Positions 18,362 to 27,694 of a stretch of DNA of 64,000 bases are shown here, piece after piece. The stretch is taken from contig BPJS01000001.1 in NCBI GenBank assembly GCA_026004735.1, forward strand, positions 1,612,001 to 1,676,000, in the 5' to 3' direction. The translations under genes were made by a program, and so were the position numbers. Source of the DNA: Isosphaeraceae bacterium. Lineage in GTDB: Bacteria; Planctomycetota; Planctomycetia; Isosphaerales; Isosphaeraceae. Under the pieces are notes generated by a model. The model did no database searches. It worked only from the letters and a program-made list of their open reading frames with translations, and was not told where the DNA came from. Numbering within the stretch: position 1 is the stretch's first letter; each line of letters opens with the position of its first letter.

Positions 18362-18679
18362 TTAGGCCGAGGTGGACGACTGGGGATTGGCCGCGGTCGG
18401 CTCAGGCAGTTCCCACGGCTCGCCCGGGGCCGGTTTGGTGATCTTGTGCCGCTTCAGAATGGCCGCAACTTTCTCGGTCGGCTGCGCACCGACCGAAAGC
18501 CAGTAGCGGATCCGGTTGACGTTGAGCGACTCCCGGGCTTCCGGGTTACGCACCAGGGGATCGTACCAGCCCAGCTCCTCGATCGTGCGGCCGTCGCGCG
18601 GAGCACGAGAATCGACCGCACAGATGCGGTAAAACGGCCGGTGCCGACGGCCCATCGACTTCATGCGGATGCGAACCAT
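18362..18679 (-). CDS. rpsP: 30S ribosomal protein S16
   Basis: The 105-residue product starts MVRIRMKSMGRRHRPFYRIC, followed by SRAPRDGRTIEELGWYDP and LNVNRIRYWLSVGAQPTEKV, all typical of S16. The last 20 residues are a Pro/Ser/Thr-rich extension. The longer upstream open frame is not conserved, so ATG 18679 is taken as the start. The 271 bases between this gene and the upstream small membrane protein gene hold no recognisable gene and could carry an internal promoter or an autoregulatory leader. Confidence 0.97.
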   Translation of the reverse strand: MVRIRMKSMGRRHRPFYRICAVDSRAPRDGRTIEELGWYDPLVRNPEARESLNVNRIRYWLSVGAQPTEKVAAILKRHKITKPAPGEPWELPEPTAANPQSSTSA

Positions 18680-18950
18680 CTTCAGCAGGTTCCTTCTTGT
18701 CGGGCATGGCTCGGATGCATGGCAAGTCCAGGGGGTTTTTGACGTCAGGCAGCGAAACCCCATACGGAAGAGTGACTTCCGAAACGGGGGCGGGGCCGGT
18801 CCCGAGCCTACGGCGACCCCGCGCCGGGGTTTCTCCAGAGAAACCCGGCAAACCCACTTGTCGAAGGGCGGACACCTGAAGAACCACACCGACCAACAAC
18901 CCGTCGCCCGCAGGTGTCCGGACCGGGCGGCGGGTTTATTCTGGCTCTGA

Positions 18951-19325
18951 TTACGACTCCGAACCGGGCCGGGCAACCCGAATCACCCGGACTCGAGGGT
19001 CGTTGTGCGACCCGGGGGGCTGGCCGCTCCGCTCGAAGGCGATCGGTCGACCCTCCCGATCGACGAGAACTCCATTGTTGACCCGGGCTTCGCATTCGCT
19101 CAACGCCTCACCGACGGTCCGCTCCGGGCGGTCGGCCAAGGGGCTGCTCAGGGCAATTCCGGGCGGCAGGCAGTTGGCCACCTCCAGGGCGCGGCCCCGG
19201 GCCAGGCTCAGGCCGATCAGATAGAGCGTCGGCAGGGCCAAGATCACCAGGCCCATCCCGACCAGCGTGCGACGAACCCTGGCCTGGACGACTTCGATCG
19301 GCTCCTCGGTCGGAGCAGTACTCAT
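18951..19325 (-). CDS. small single-pass membrane protein of unknown function
   Basis: The 124-residue product has one strong hydrophobic segment near residues 20-42 (LVGMGLVILALPTLYLIGLS) after a short acidic N-terminus, then a soluble tail of about 80 residues. No family is recognised. Its ATG overlaps the ffh stop codon as ATGA, so it is translationally coupled to ffh and lies between ffh and rpsP. That position makes it a real gene rather than a chance frame and hints at a link to membrane protein targeting or the ribosome, which is only inference. Confidence 0.75.
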   Translation of the reverse strand: MSTAPTEEPIEVVQARVRRTLVGMGLVILALPTLYLIGLSLARGRALEVANCLPPGIALSSPLADRPERTVGEALSECEARVNNGVLVDREGRPIAFERSGQPPGSHNDPRVRVIRVARPGSES

Positions 19326-20830
19326 GACGCGGTCCCTCCAGGCGGCTGCCCCCGGCGCTGCTCGCGGAGTTCCCGGCGTTGCTTGCGTTCGAGCTTCTCA
19401 CGCTCCTTCTGGAGCTTGGCGCGCTCCTTGGGGCTGAGCCGCTTACCCGTCGAACCACGGGGGGCCGTCAGGGTCACCCCCGGGTTGAACGCACCCATCC
19501 GACCCAGGCCGGAAAGAGTCTTAATCCGATCGAGCATCGACATCTGCGCGATTTGCTTCATTAGGGCGGCCATGCCGTCGAACTGCTTGATGAGTCCCGA
19601 GACGTCGGCCGGGTCGACCCCAGCGCCGGCCGCGATCCGACGCCGCCGCGAGATGTCGATCAAATTCGGGTTGGAACGCTCGGCGGGCGTCATGCTGTCG
19701 ATGATGCCCTGAATCCGTTTGACCTCGACGTCGGCGTCGACCCCTTCGAACTGCTCCTTGAACTGAGCCATGCCCGGGATCTTCGAGATCAGGTCGCGCA
19801 TCGACCCCATCTTCTTCATGGCGCCGATCTGGCTGCGGAAGTCGTTGAGGTCGAATTTGCCTTTGGCGAGCTTTTCCTGCTGACGCCGGGCTTCCTCCTG
19901 ATCAACGGCGCTTTGGGCCGCTTCGACCAGCCCGACAATATCGCCCATGCCGAGCATCTGGCCGACCAGCCGCTGGGGATCGAACGGACTGAGCTTGTCG
20001 AGCTTCTCGCCCAGACCGGCAAACTTGATCGGAACGCCCGTCACTTGCCGGATCGAGAGCGCAGCGCCACCGCGTGCGTCGCCGTCCAGCTTTGTCAAAA
20101 TGACGCCGTCAAGCTCGAGCGCCTCGTTGAAGGCTCGGGCGCTGTGGACCGCATCTTGGCCGGTCAGGGCATCGCAGACCAGGTAGACGACGTGGGGCTG
20201 GATCTTCTTCTCGATCTGCCGCAGTTCGGCCATCAGCTCGTCATCGACGTGGAGCCGGCCGGCGGTGTCGAGGATGACCGTATCCCGACCGAGCCGGTTG
20301 GCCTGAGCCACGCCGTCCTGACAGACCTTCAGCGGGCTGACCCCCAGCTCGCTATGAACCGGAACGTCGATCTGCTGGCCGATGACCTTCAATTGCTCAA
20401 CGGCCGCCGGACGCTGCAAGTCGGCGGCGACGAGCAGCGGTTTGCGACCCTGCGCCTGAAGCAGGCGGGCGAGCTTGCCGCAGGTGGTCGTCTTGCCCGA
20501 GCCTTGTAGCCCGCAGAGCATCAAAATGGTCGGGCCGGTCTTCTGAAAGCGGATCGTCGGATCCGTCGGACCCATCAGGGCCAGCAGCTCGTCATGGACG
20601 ATCTTGACGATCTGCTGGTCGGGACGAACCGACTTGATGATCTGTTGCCCGACTGCTTTCTCGGAGACTCTCCGGATAAACTCCTGAACGACATCGTAAT
20701 GCACGTCGGCTTCGAGCAGGGCGGTGCGCACCTCGCGCAGGCCCTCCCGCATGTTCTCCTCGGAGAGCAGGCCGCGCGGGCGGAATCGCCCAAATGCGCT
20801 CGAAAGCCGACGCTGAAGATCGTCGAACAT
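19322..20830 (-). CDS. ffh: signal recognition particle protein Ffh (SRP54)
   Basis: About 502 residues from ATG 20830 (MFDDLQRRLSSAFGRF). The product binds 4.5S RNA and signal sequences and targets ribosomes to the membrane with FtsY. The N domain is followed by the G domain with GLQGSGKTTTCGKLA, DTAGRLHVDDELM and TKLDGDARGGAALS, and then by the Met-rich M domain with MKKMGSMRDLISKIPGM. The C-terminal 50 residues are very rich in Lys, Arg and Glu. The open frame extends to TTG 20866 and ATG 20860, but the predicted promoter puts transcription start near 20872, so 20830 leaves a more normal leader. It heads the ffh, membrane protein, rpsP, trmD, rplS cluster. Confidence 0.96.
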   Translation of the reverse strand: MFDDLQRRLSSAFGRFRPRGLLSEENMREGLREVRTALLEADVHYDVVQEFIRRVSEKAVGQQIIKSVRPDQQIVKIVHDELLALMGPTDPTIRFQKTGPTILMLCGLQGSGKTTTCGKLARLLQAQGRKPLLVAADLQRPAAVEQLKVIGQQIDVPVHSELGVSPLKVCQDGVAQANRLGRDTVILDTAGRLHVDDELMAELRQIEKKIQPHVVYLVCDALTGQDAVHSARAFNEALELDGVILTKLDGDARGGAALSIRQVTGVPIKFAGLGEKLDKLSPFDPQRLVGQMLGMGDIVGLVEAAQSAVDQEEARRQQEKLAKGKFDLNDFRSQIGAMKKMGSMRDLISKIPGMAQFKEQFEGVDADVEVKRIQGIIDSMTPAERSNPNLIDISRRRRIAAGAGVDPADVSGLIKQFDGMAALMKQIAQMSMLDRIKTLSGLGRMGAFNPGVTLTAPRGSTGKRLSPKERAKLQKEREKLERKQRRELREQRRGQPPGGTAS

Positions 20831-20878
20831 CGCCCGGTTGCAGTCGAATAACAGCTCCATCCCCAAACGGATGAACGC

Positions 20879-20907
20879 ATTATCCTAACCGCAACCGGCC
20901 GCGGCAA
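20879..20907 (-). promoter_or_regulatory. sigma70-like promoter for ffh
   Basis: On the minus strand TTGCCG (20902-20907) and GATAAT (20879-20884) are 17 bases apart and match consensus at 4/6 and 5/6. Start of transcription would be near 20872. Confidence 0.5.
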
Positions 20908-20949
20908 TCAATGGCGGCTGTTCGGACTGGCCACGCCGTGTGTGGTCTC

Positions 20950-22092
20950 CTAGCCAGCGTGAGCGTGGCTCCCCAGACGGAGGGCCGGCCGGTTGGCCAG
21001 GGCAGGGGGGGTGAAGGCCGCCGTCCGCAGCCCACCCGCACCGCGGAGAGCGACCAGTGCGTTCCGCGGTAGAGGTCGAGCCGCGCGGCGTCGAACCTTC
21101 ATTTTCAGCAGCTCGGAATCGCCGCGTCGGGGATCGACCGGGTCGCGGTTATCATCTGGAGGATCGCCTCCGGGGGGATCGCCTCCGGGGGGATCGCCAC
21201 CGGGAGGATCGCCTCCGCCGTTGGGCGGCGGCACGACGGGACCCCCATTCGGTGGCCTGAGGCGACGCGACTGATGGATGGCGACCCGGATCGGGTCGGA
21301 AACGGCGAACTCGGTCACGTCGATCCGGACGCCTCCGCTGTTGGCGGAAATCGTGGCCGAACCGGTCTGAGTGAATGTTCCTTCGGTTGGCCCGACCGTT
21401 CCGTTGCCTTGGCTCAACGTTCCGGTCCGCCCGCTCAGGTCGGCCGTGCCGTCGAGCAACCCGCCGATGACGTCCGGATTGGTGACGGTTCCCTGGATGA
21501 TGTCCTGGAGAAACAGGATGCTGCCGTCCAGTTGGGCGGTCCAGCCGAAAAGGGCCAAGTTCGATTGCAGGTTGGTCAGTGTCCCCGGATCCAGACCCAG
21601 GCTCGCCTCGAGGTCGCTGATCGTCGTCCCTTGGATCGCCAGTTGTCCGAACAGGCCGGTGAGTGTCATGCCGTCGATCTGCTGGGTCCCGCTCAAGAAG
21701 CCCTGGGCCCGTTGTCGGACGACGATCGTGTTCAGGTCCCTTCGGATCGTGCTCGGGAGCCGAAGGGTCACACTGTATAACCCCAGAAAATTGGGCGTTG
21801 CCGTGGCCAGCGGGTTACCCCCGTTGAGCACCTGCCCCTGGGCGTCGAGGGCGTAAACTTCGACCTCCGTCTGGAAGTTGGCCGCGGGCGGTTGGGCTGT
21901 TCCGGTGATGGTGATCGGGGTTGGCTGAACGATCGTGATTCCGCCGCCAGGTTGGGGGCGGACCCGCGGGCGGTCCGTCTGCACCTGGGCGGTCGGCCGC
22001 GAGGCCAGAAACACACTGAGGAGCGAACGGGACTCAAGAGCGTCGAGGCACGCGCCGCGCCGTCGCCGCCGGGAAGGAGCGTGTCGCTTCAT
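20950..22092 (-). CDS. exported planctomycete protein with LEPR-like N-terminal motif and GGDPP repeats
   Basis: The 380-residue product begins with a basic stretch and CLDALESRSLLSVF, which matches the LExRxLLS-type N-terminal sorting motif known from many large planctomycete surface proteins. The middle has a fibronectin/Ig-like stretch (ITITGTAQPPAANFQTEVEVYA) and a region resembling a calycin-like lipid or polysaccharide domain. A block of GGDPPGGDPPG repeats near residues 293-312 is encoded by 15-bp DNA repeats at about 21162-21222. The C-terminus is basic. The function is unknown and cell-surface location is inferred from the motif. It ends 119 bases upstream of ffh on the same strand. 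Confidence 0.75.
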   Translation of the reverse strand: MKRHAPSRRRRRGACLDALESRSLLSVFLASRPTAQVQTDRPRVRPQPGGGITIVQPTPITITGTAQPPAANFQTEVEVYALDAQGQVLNGGNPLATATPNFLGLYSVTLRLPSTIRRDLNTIVVRQRAQGFLSGTQQIDGMTLTGLFGQLAIQGTTISDLEASLGLDPGTLTNLQSNLALFGWTAQLDGSILFLQDIIQGTVTNPDVIGGLLDGTADLSGRTGTLSQGNGTVGPTEGTFTQTGSATISANSGGVRIDVTEFAVSDPIRVAIHQSRRLRPPNGGPVVPPPNGGGDPPGGDPPGGDPPGGDPPDDNRDPVDPRRGDSELLKMKVRRRAARPLPRNALVALRGAGGLRTAAFTPPALANRPALRLGSHAHAG

Positions 22093-22410
22093 CGGGCTGG
22101 CTGTTTCCGATCCTTAGAATGATCCTGAGCCGCTTGAGAGGACGGCGTCCGATCCATCGACGTCGTCAGTGGGCTTGAGAACCCGAGCCGATCTGGCCAT
22201 CGGCAGCGTGTCCGATGGTTCTCGAGCAATTCGAGTCGGATCGTGTCGAATTCGTGACCTGGAGCCGTTCGAACCGGCACGCCTGAAGCGGTCTCCTCAG
22301 GCGATAAATCCCGCCAAGCCTGTCTGGCTCTCTGGGCGGTCCGCCGCCCCTTCACTAAAATATGTTCGATGGTCGAGGGATGAATCTGGTCTCGGCGGTG
22401 TTCTTCCGCA
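22093..22410. other. intergenic region between divergent genes
   Basis: No gene is evident. TAAAAT at 22356-22361 resembles a -10 box for the SDR gene at 22411 but only a poor -35 box (TGGGCG) lies 17 bases upstream. Confidence 0.4.
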
Positions 22411-23280
22411 ATGGACTCTTCCGCGACGACGCCCTTACAGGTCTTGGTCACGGGTGCTACGGATGGAATTGGGCTGGTGACGGCTCGCGAGCTGGCGCGC
22501 CAGGGCTTTCGGGTAGCGATCGTGGGCCGCAATCCGGATAAGGTCGAGCGGGTGGCCGCCGCGCTGAGCCAGGAGCCGGGAGCGATCACGCCGGTCCTGG
22601 GGTTTGTCGCCGACCTGAGCCTGGTCGCCGAAGTCAAGGCCCTTGCCGAACGCGTTCGCGAGGCTATGCCGCGCCTGGATGTCCTGGTCAACAACGCTGG
22701 GGCAATGTTTCTCCGGCGGGAAGAGACCTCCGAGGGGATCGAGAAGACCTTCGCGCTGAACCATCTCGCCTACTTCACGCTGACCAATCAGCTTATGGAC
22801 TGTCTGCGGGCAGCCGGTACCGCCCGGATCGTGAACGTGGCCTCCGACGCCCACCGCGCCGCAAGCGGGATCAACTTCGACGATCTCCAGTTACGGCGGC
22901 GCTACTCCGGCTGGCGGGCGTACTGCCAATCGAAACTGGCCAACATTCTGTTCACGCGCGAGCTGGCCCGCCGCTTAAACGGAACGGGCATCACGGCCAA
23001 CTGCCTCCATCCCGGCTTCGTACGCACGGCCTTTTTTAATTACCGCGGACTGCTCGGCACGCTCATGCGCGGGTTCGCTCGCGTGGGGGCGATCTCTCCG
23101 GAACAAGGAGCGCGGACAACCATCTATCTGGCCACCGCGCCCGAAGTCCGTGACCGCACCGGGTCGTACTTCACGAAGTGCGCTCCGGTCGAACCATCGC
23201 CGCCGGCACGGGACGACCAGACCGCCCGGCGCCTCTGGGATCTGAGCGAGGAGATGACCGGTGTCGGATTTACGGGTTGA
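22411..23280 (+). CDS. short-chain dehydrogenase/reductase (retinol dehydrogenase-like)
   Basis: The 289-residue product is a classical-type SDR. The cofactor motif TGATDGIG lies near residues 14-21, VGRNPDK follows strand 2 and points to NADP(H), NNAGAMF is near residue 93, and the catalytic pair is in YCQSK after the SDAHRAA serine region. The [11 protein letters not shown] loop matches the WW-oxidoreductase/retinol dehydrogenase subgroup. The substrate is unknown. It overlaps the start of pdxH by 20 bases, so the two are probably co-translated, although no metabolic link is obvious. Confidence 0.92.
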   Translation: MDSSATTPLQVLVTGATDGIGLVTARELARQGFRVAIVGRNPDKVERVAAALSQEPGAITPVLGFVADLSLVAEVKALAERVREAMPRLDVLVNNAGAMFLRREETSEGIEKTFALNHLAYFTLTNQLMDCLRAAGTARIVNVASDAHRAASGINFDDLQLRRRYSGWRAYCQSKLANILFTRELARRLNGTGITANCLHPGFVRTAFFNYRGLLGTLMRGFARVGAISPEQGARTTIYLATAPEVRDRTGSYFTKCAPVEPSPPARDDQTARRLWDLSEEMTGVGFTG

Positions 23281-23941
23281 ACCAGCCCGCTCGGCGGTGG
23301 AGCTTGGCGCCTCGCGTAAGGACTACGATCGAGGCAGCCTCGAAGTCTCCGACCTCGACCCGGACCCGATCCGCCAATTCGCCCTCTGGTTTGAGGCGGC
23401 CCGCAGCGGCGGTGTCCCTGAACCGGAGGCGATGACCCTGGCCACCGCCACCAGCGAGGGCAGGCCGTCGGCCCGCATGGTCCTGCTTCGTGGATTTGAC
23501 CAGCGCGGCTTTGTCTTCTTCACCAATTATGAGAGCCGCAAGGGCATCGAGCTGAATCTCAATCCCTACGCCGCGCTGGTTTTCTACTGGCACGCCCTGG
23601 AACGCCAGGTTCGGATTGAAGGCTCGGTCGCCCGGACGAGCGAGGCCGAGTCGGACGCCTACTTTCAGAGCCGGCCCCCGGGCTCGCGTCTGGGGGCCTG
23701 GGCCAGCGACCAGAGCCGGGTCCTCCCCGACCGCTCGGTGCTCGAGGAGAAGATGCGTCGGCTGGAGGCCCAGTACCCCGAGGGCAGGATTCCGCGCCCG
23801 CCGCGGTGGGGGGGATACCGGGTCTGGCCGGATGTGATCGAGTTCTGGCAGGGTCGCCCGAGCCGGCTCCACGACCGGTTCCGCTACCGTCGCGACCCGG
23901 CCCAGACCGGCCGCTGGATCATCGAGCGGCTCAGTCCTTGA
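23261..23941 (+). CDS. pdxH: pyridoxamine 5'-phosphate oxidase
   Basis: The 226-residue FMN enzyme oxidises pyridoxine or pyridoxamine 5'-phosphate to PLP. Signatures: [70 protein letters not shown] and the C-terminal [13 protein letters not shown]. The start is GTG 23261 with GAGGAG about 7 bases upstream, overlapping the SDR stop. The 3' end overlaps the convergent sugar isomerase gene by 11 bases. PLP would serve, among others, the cysteine desulfurase in this window. Confidence 0.97.
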   Translation: MSDLRVEPARSAVELGASRKDYDRGSLEVSDLDPDPIRQFALWFEAARSGGVPEPEAMTLATATSEGRPSARMVLLRGFDQRGFVFFTNYESRKGIELNLNPYAALVFYWHALERQVRIEGSVARTSEAESDAYFQSRPPGSRLGAWASDQSRVLPDRSVLEEKMRRLEAQYPEGRIPRPPRWGGYRVWPDVIEFWQGRPSRLHDRFRYRRDPAQTGRWIIERLSP

Positions 23942-24878
23942 TCTGAACCGTTCCCACCGTCTGACGCAACAGTGCCAGACTCTCCGGGACCGCGGTAAGC
24001 GGGTCGGCGTTGCCTTCAAACTCAAGGGAAATCCAGCCTCGGTAGCCGTATCGGTCCAGAAGATCGCCGATCCGCTGGTAGTCGAGCTCAAGCGTATACC
24101 AGCGGCCGCCGCCCTGATACGTCTTGGCCTGGACTAGAGCCAGGCCGACCGGGCTGGCCGCCATCGCCTCCATCTGTTCGTAGGGAGACTCCAGGAAATT
24201 GCCCGTGTCGAGCGTCATCTGCAGCCAAGGCGAGCGAAAATGCTCGACGATCCGCAGCACGCCGGCGGCCGTCCGTCCCAAACCCCAGTGGTTTTCCAGG
24301 CCAAGGACGACTCCCAGTTCCTCGGCACGCGGTAAGAGCTTTTCGATCGAGCCGATCACCCAGTCGAACGCCTGGTCTTCGCCGACACCCGGCAGCGGCG
24401 GTTCGATCCCCTTGTCGGCCATGAGCTGGTCAAAGCTCTTGGTCGTGTTCCACCGACCGGTATTGATCCGCATCGTCGGAATACCGAGTCGGGCGGCCAG
24501 CTCGATCTGGTAGAGCGTCTTCTGCACGTTGTCGCGGCGCTGGGATTCCTCGGGATAGACGAAACCTTGGTGGGTCGAGAACCCCATCAGGCAAAGCCCC
24601 AGCCCGTGCGCTCGGGCCTTGAGCCGATTGAGCGCGCGGCTGCTCTCGTCGGTCATCTGCACGTGGAGGATCTCGACGCCGTCGAATCCCATCTCCGCGG
24701 CCAGTTCAATGCATGGCTCAATTCCCAGCCGCTCGCCGCGAAACTGCCAGAAGGAATACGTCGAGACCCCGATCGGCCGTTTGAGGGCTGGCCCAGGCCG
24801 CGGGTCCGGGCCGGCAGGCGTGCCGACCAGCCCGCAACCGATCGTGCCAAGCAGAACCTGACGTCGGGACGGTCGCAT
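23931..24878 (-). CDS. Tat-exported sugar phosphate isomerase/epimerase-like protein
   Basis: The 315-residue product has a twin-arginine style leader, [19 protein letters not shown], followed by a xylose isomerase-like (AP endonuclease 2) TIM barrel: [67 protein letters not shown] and [12 protein letters not shown]. The metal-binding Glu, Asp and His residues of the fold seem present. Planctomycetes carry many such exported proteins and the substrate of this one is unknown. It follows the aldo/keto reductase gene on the same strand, separated by 85 bases and a hairpin. Confidence 0.88.
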   Translation of the reverse strand: MRPSRRQVLLGTIGCGLVGTPAGPDPRPGPALKRPIGVSTYSFWQFRGERLGIEPCIELAAEMGFDGVEILHVQMTDESSRALNRLKARAHGLGLCLMGFSTHQGFVYPEESQRRDNVQKTLYQIELAARLGIPTMRINTGRWNTTKSFDQLMADKGIEPPLPGVGEDQAFDWVIGSIEKLLPRAEELGVVLGLENHWGLGRTAAGVLRIVEHFRSPWLQMTLDTGNFLESPYEQMEAMAASPVGLALVQAKTYQGGGRWYTLELDYQRIGDLLDRYGYRGWISLEFEGNADPLTAVPESLALLRQTVGTVQIKD

Positions 24879-24904
24879 CGCTTGGCCCCCGCCTTCTCAA
24901 GAAA

Positions 24905-24932
24905 CGGGCCGCGAACGTCAGCTCGCGGCCCG
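24905..24932 (-). terminator. hairpin between aldo/keto reductase and isomerase-like genes
   Basis: CGGGCCGCGA and TCGCGGCCCG form a perfect 10-bp stem with an eight-base loop, 32 bases past the reductase stop codon on the minus strand. No T tract follows, so it may attenuate, stabilise the RNA end, or be a factor-dependent terminator. Confidence 0.45.
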
Positions 24933-24963
24933 CCCAGGATGACCTCACAGGTTGGCCAACGGC

Positions 24964-25863
24964 TTAAATTTTTGCCATCCGCTCCAAAGTGTCGTCGACC
25001 TCTTCGGGCCGGGTGACGCCGATCGTGATCGCGTCGACCAGCCCGTTCTCGAAGACGAACCGCAGCGAGGCGTCCTTCTCCTCGGGCTTGACCAGCTTGC
25101 CCGCGCCGAAAATCTTCATGCCGACGACGGCCTTGCCGTTGGCGCGCGCCTTCTTGAGCACCCGCGCGATCTCCTCGGGCGTATTGTCGCAAGAATACTC
25201 TGGCCCGCCTTTGTGATTGACCCGCGCGAAGATCACGTCGACCCACGGATGCTCGGCGGCGACTTCGAGCGCCCCCCAATCATGGCAGCTCACGCCCACA
25301 GCGCGGACCACCTGGCGATCCTTCAGATCCGAAAGCTCGTCCCGGATCCGCTCGTACTCGGTCGGCCAGCGGTCGTTGAGCATGCAGTGGATCAGGCAGA
25401 CGTCGAGCACGTCGGTCTTCAGCTCCTTGCGGAACCGATCGACCTCCTGCCGGGCTCCGCCCGAAGGCGTGACCCACTTCTCCTTGCGCGGCCAGATCTT
25501 CGAAAGCAGCGTGAACTTGTCCCGCGGCAGACCGCTCAGCACCTCGGCGACAAATTCGTGCGAACCATAAAGGTCCGCCATATCGATAAAGTGCACGCCC
25601 CGGTCGATCGCGTGCCGCATCAGCCGCTCGAACGACGCCTTGCCGGCCCGAGTTTGGGCCGAGGAATGGTCATAGCCCTCAAACCCGGTCCCCGCGGCCA
25701 ACCGTGAGGTCTGAATTCCGGTTCGACCCAAAGTAACCATCGCGTTACCCGCGAACCGCCCCGCCGGCTGCTCCTGCGCCAAGGCCCATCCTCCGCCACT
25801 TCCAAGCAGCGCGGCCCCACCTGCCGTCGCCTTCAAAAACTCTCGTCGGCTCTGGGAAGTCAT
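24964..25863 (-). CDS. Tat-exported aldo/keto reductase
   Basis: The 299-residue product starts at ATG 25863 with GGAGG eight bases upstream. The leader SRREFLKATAGGAALLGSGG is a twin-arginine signal, so the protein is probably folded with cofactor before export. The reductase fold is shown by LGRTGIQTSRLAAGTGFEG, the catalytic Asp-Tyr in FIDMADLYGSHEFV, the Lys in FTLLSKIWPRKE, the His in CLIHCML, and the cofactor loop ITIGVTRPEEVDDTL. The much longer open frame upstream is an artefact of GC content. The substrate is unknown; it may act with the downstream sugar isomerase-like protein. Confidence 0.92.
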   Translation of the reverse strand: MTSQSRREFLKATAGGAALLGSGGGWALAQEQPAGRFAGNAMVTLGRTGIQTSRLAAGTGFEGYDHSSAQTRAGKASFERLMRHAIDRGVHFIDMADLYGSHEFVAEVLSGLPRDKFTLLSKIWPRKEKWVTPSGGARQEVDRFRKELKTDVLDVCLIHCMLNDRWPTEYERIRDELSDLKDRQVVRAVGVSCHDWGALEVAAEHPWVDVIFARVNHKGGPEYSCDNTPEEIARVLKKARANGKAVVGMKIFGAGKLVKPEEKDASLRFVFENGLVDAITIGVTRPEEVDDTLERMAKI

Positions 25864-26039
25864 CGGTCCTGCCTCCGTCTGCGGAATGGACGCCACTGAT
25901 ACCGGCGGACATGATCGGATTGTACCACCCCGCTCCGCCCGTGCGAGACGCAATCGTCTGGCTCGATGCACGGATGCTCGTGCTGCGTCAGGTCTGTGGC
26001 GGGCTCGTCGCGGCGTTCGTCTCTGGCGTTGGACTTCGC

Positions 26040-26046
26040 AGGAGGG
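26040..26046 (+). promoter_or_regulatory. strong ribosome binding site fixing a GTG start
   Basis: AGGAGGG lies six bases before GTG 26053 and settles the start of the release factor-like gene, although ATG 25966 gives a longer frame. Confidence 0.85.
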
Positions 26047-26052
26047 CCAATC

Positions 26053-26562
26053 GTGGCGGCAAGGGCCGATCTCGATCCGGCACGCGTGCTTCGGGAGAGC
26101 GAGATCCGCTTTACGCGCCGATCCGGTCCCGGGGGACAAAACCGCAACAAAGTCGAGACAGCGGCGATTCTGACCCACCGCCCCACGGGCCTGACCGCCG
26201 AGGCCAGCGAGCGACGCAGCCAGTCCGAGAACCGAGCGGTCGCCCTCAGCCGGCTCCGCATGGCCCTGGCGCTCGAGATTCGGCAGCCGTGGAATCCGGA
26301 CGACAACCCCTCGCCGCTTTGGTCCACCCGCTGCCGGGCCGGCCGGATCGCCATCAGCCCGCGTCATGAAGACCTGCCGGCGCTGGTGGCGGAGGCCTTG
26401 GACGCCCTGTCCGGCTGCGGCGACGACCTGGCGGCCGCGAGCCTGTGGCTCGGAACCACGGCATCCCAGCTCGTCAAGCTGTTCTCGATCGACCCCCGCG
26501 CGCTTCGACTCGTCAATCAGCGCCGGCGGGAACGCGGGCTTCCGCCTCTCGCGCCGCGATGA
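26053..26562 (+). CDS. release factor-like GGQ protein (ArfB/YaeJ family)
   Basis: The 169-residue product carries the catalytic GGQ motif in RRSGPGGQNRNKVETAAIL near residue 26, which hydrolyses peptidyl-tRNA. It lacks the codon-recognition domains of RF1 and RF2, so it fits the ArfB/ICT1-type or RF-H-like proteins that rescue stalled ribosomes. ArfB normally has a short basic C-terminal tail; here the end is RRRERGLPPLAPR, basic but preceded by a longer alpha-helical domain (residues 75-155) that I do not recognise. The GTG at 26053 is set by a near-perfect Shine-Dalgarno. The gene precedes the exonuclease-ligase pair. Confidence 0.85.
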   Translation: MAARADLDPARVLRESEIRFTRRSGPGGQNRNKVETAAILTHRPTGLTAEASERRSQSENRAVALSRLRMALALEIRQPWNPDDNPSPLWSTRCRAGRIAISPRHEDLPALVAEALDALSGCGDDLAAASLWLGTTASQLVKLFSIDPRALRLVNQRRRERGLPPLAPR

Positions 26563-26638
26563 ATTGGCAACCCGGCCGCCTCCCCCTTCAAAGCCGCGCA
26601 ACAGCCGGCGAGGCTCCCCGGCCCGCTACAATGTTCGC

Positions 26639-27694
26639 ATGGAATGCCTGATCGAGGTGACCGATCACGGGCTTTACTGCGCGGCTGGTGATTTTTACAT
26701 CGACCCGTGGCGGCCTGTGCCTCGGGCGATCATCACCCATGCCCACGCCGACCACGCCTGCCGGGGCTGCGGCCGATATCTGACCACCAGCGATGGCCTT
26801 CACGTCCTCCGGACACGCCTGGGCGAGGCCGCGGTCATCGACACCCTCGACTACGGCCGGTCGATTGACGTAAGCGGCGTCCGGATCTCGCTCCACCCGG
26901 CCGGCCACTTGCTCGGCTCGGCGCAGATCCGGCTCGAGCGGCAGGGCCGCGTCGAAGTCGTCTCGGGCGACTACAAGACCGAGTCCGATCCCACCTGCCA
27001 GCCCTTCGAACCGATCCGCTGCCACACCTTCCTGACAGAATCGACCTTCGGATTGCCCATCTACCGCTGGCGACCTTGGAGCCAGGAGATCGAGGCGATC
27101 AACGGCTGGTGGCAACGCAACGCGGACGAGGGCTTCGCCTCGGTGATCTTCGCATACGCCCTCGGCAAGGCGCAACGCGTGCTGTCGGGTCTCAATCCGG
27201 CGATCGGGCCGATTGTGACCCATGGCGCGGTCGAAGCGCTGGTCCGGGCCTACCGGGCCACCGGCGTTTCGCTGCCGCCGACCCGGCTCGCCAGCTCGTG
27301 GAGTCGGGGCGATCCCGCCCTGCGCCGTGCGATTGTTTTGGCGCCGCCGTCGGCGCAAGGCTCGCCCTGGCTGAATCGGTTCGGAGCCGCGCGAACGGCG
27401 TTTGCCTCCGGCTGGATGCGCATCCGGGGGGCGCGGAGACGGCGAGCCGTCGATCGCGGCTTCGTCGTGTCGGACCACGCCGACTGGCCTGGCCTGATCG
27501 GGGCGATCCGAGCCACCAGCGCCGAGCTCATCCTGGTCACCCACGGTTACGCCGCGACACTGGCACGCTGGCTCAATGACCAGGGCCAGGACGCCCGACC
27601 GCTACAGACCCGCTACGTCGGCGAACGGCCCGATGACGAGGTCGACGAACCCGAAGCGACCCTGGACGACCCGCCGGAGCGCGACGGGCCGTGA
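26639..27694 (+). CDS. ligase-associated DNA exonuclease (metallo-beta-lactamase/beta-CASP fold)
   Basis: The 351-residue product has the metallo-beta-lactamase motif ITHAHADHA (residues 32-40), GHLLGSAQIRLE, VVSGDYKTE, TESTFGLP and the beta-CASP-type VVSDHADWPGL and LVTHG strands. Proteins of this type are encoded with an ATP-dependent ligase as a predicted DNA repair module (exonuclease, ligase, Lhr-like helicase, phosphoesterase). Its stop overlaps the ligase GTG by four bases (GTGA), so translation is coupled. ATG 26639 is chosen because the conserved ECLIEVTDHGLYC strand begins there. Confidence 0.93.
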   Translation: MECLIEVTDHGLYCAAGDFYIDPWRPVPRAIITHAHADHACRGCGRYLTTSDGLHVLRTRLGEAAVIDTLDYGRSIDVSGVRISLHPAGHLLGSAQIRLERQGRVEVVSGDYKTESDPTCQPFEPIRCHTFLTESTFGLPIYRWRPWSQEIEAINGWWQRNADEGFASVIFAYALGKAQRVLSGLNPAIGPIVTHGAVEALVRAYRATGVSLPPTRLASSWSRGDPALRRAIVLAPPSAQGSPWLNRFGAARTAFASGWMRIRGARRRRAVDRGFVVSDHADWPGLIGAIRATSAELILVTHGYAATLARWLNDQGQDARPLQTRYVGERPDDEVDEPEATLDDPPERDGP

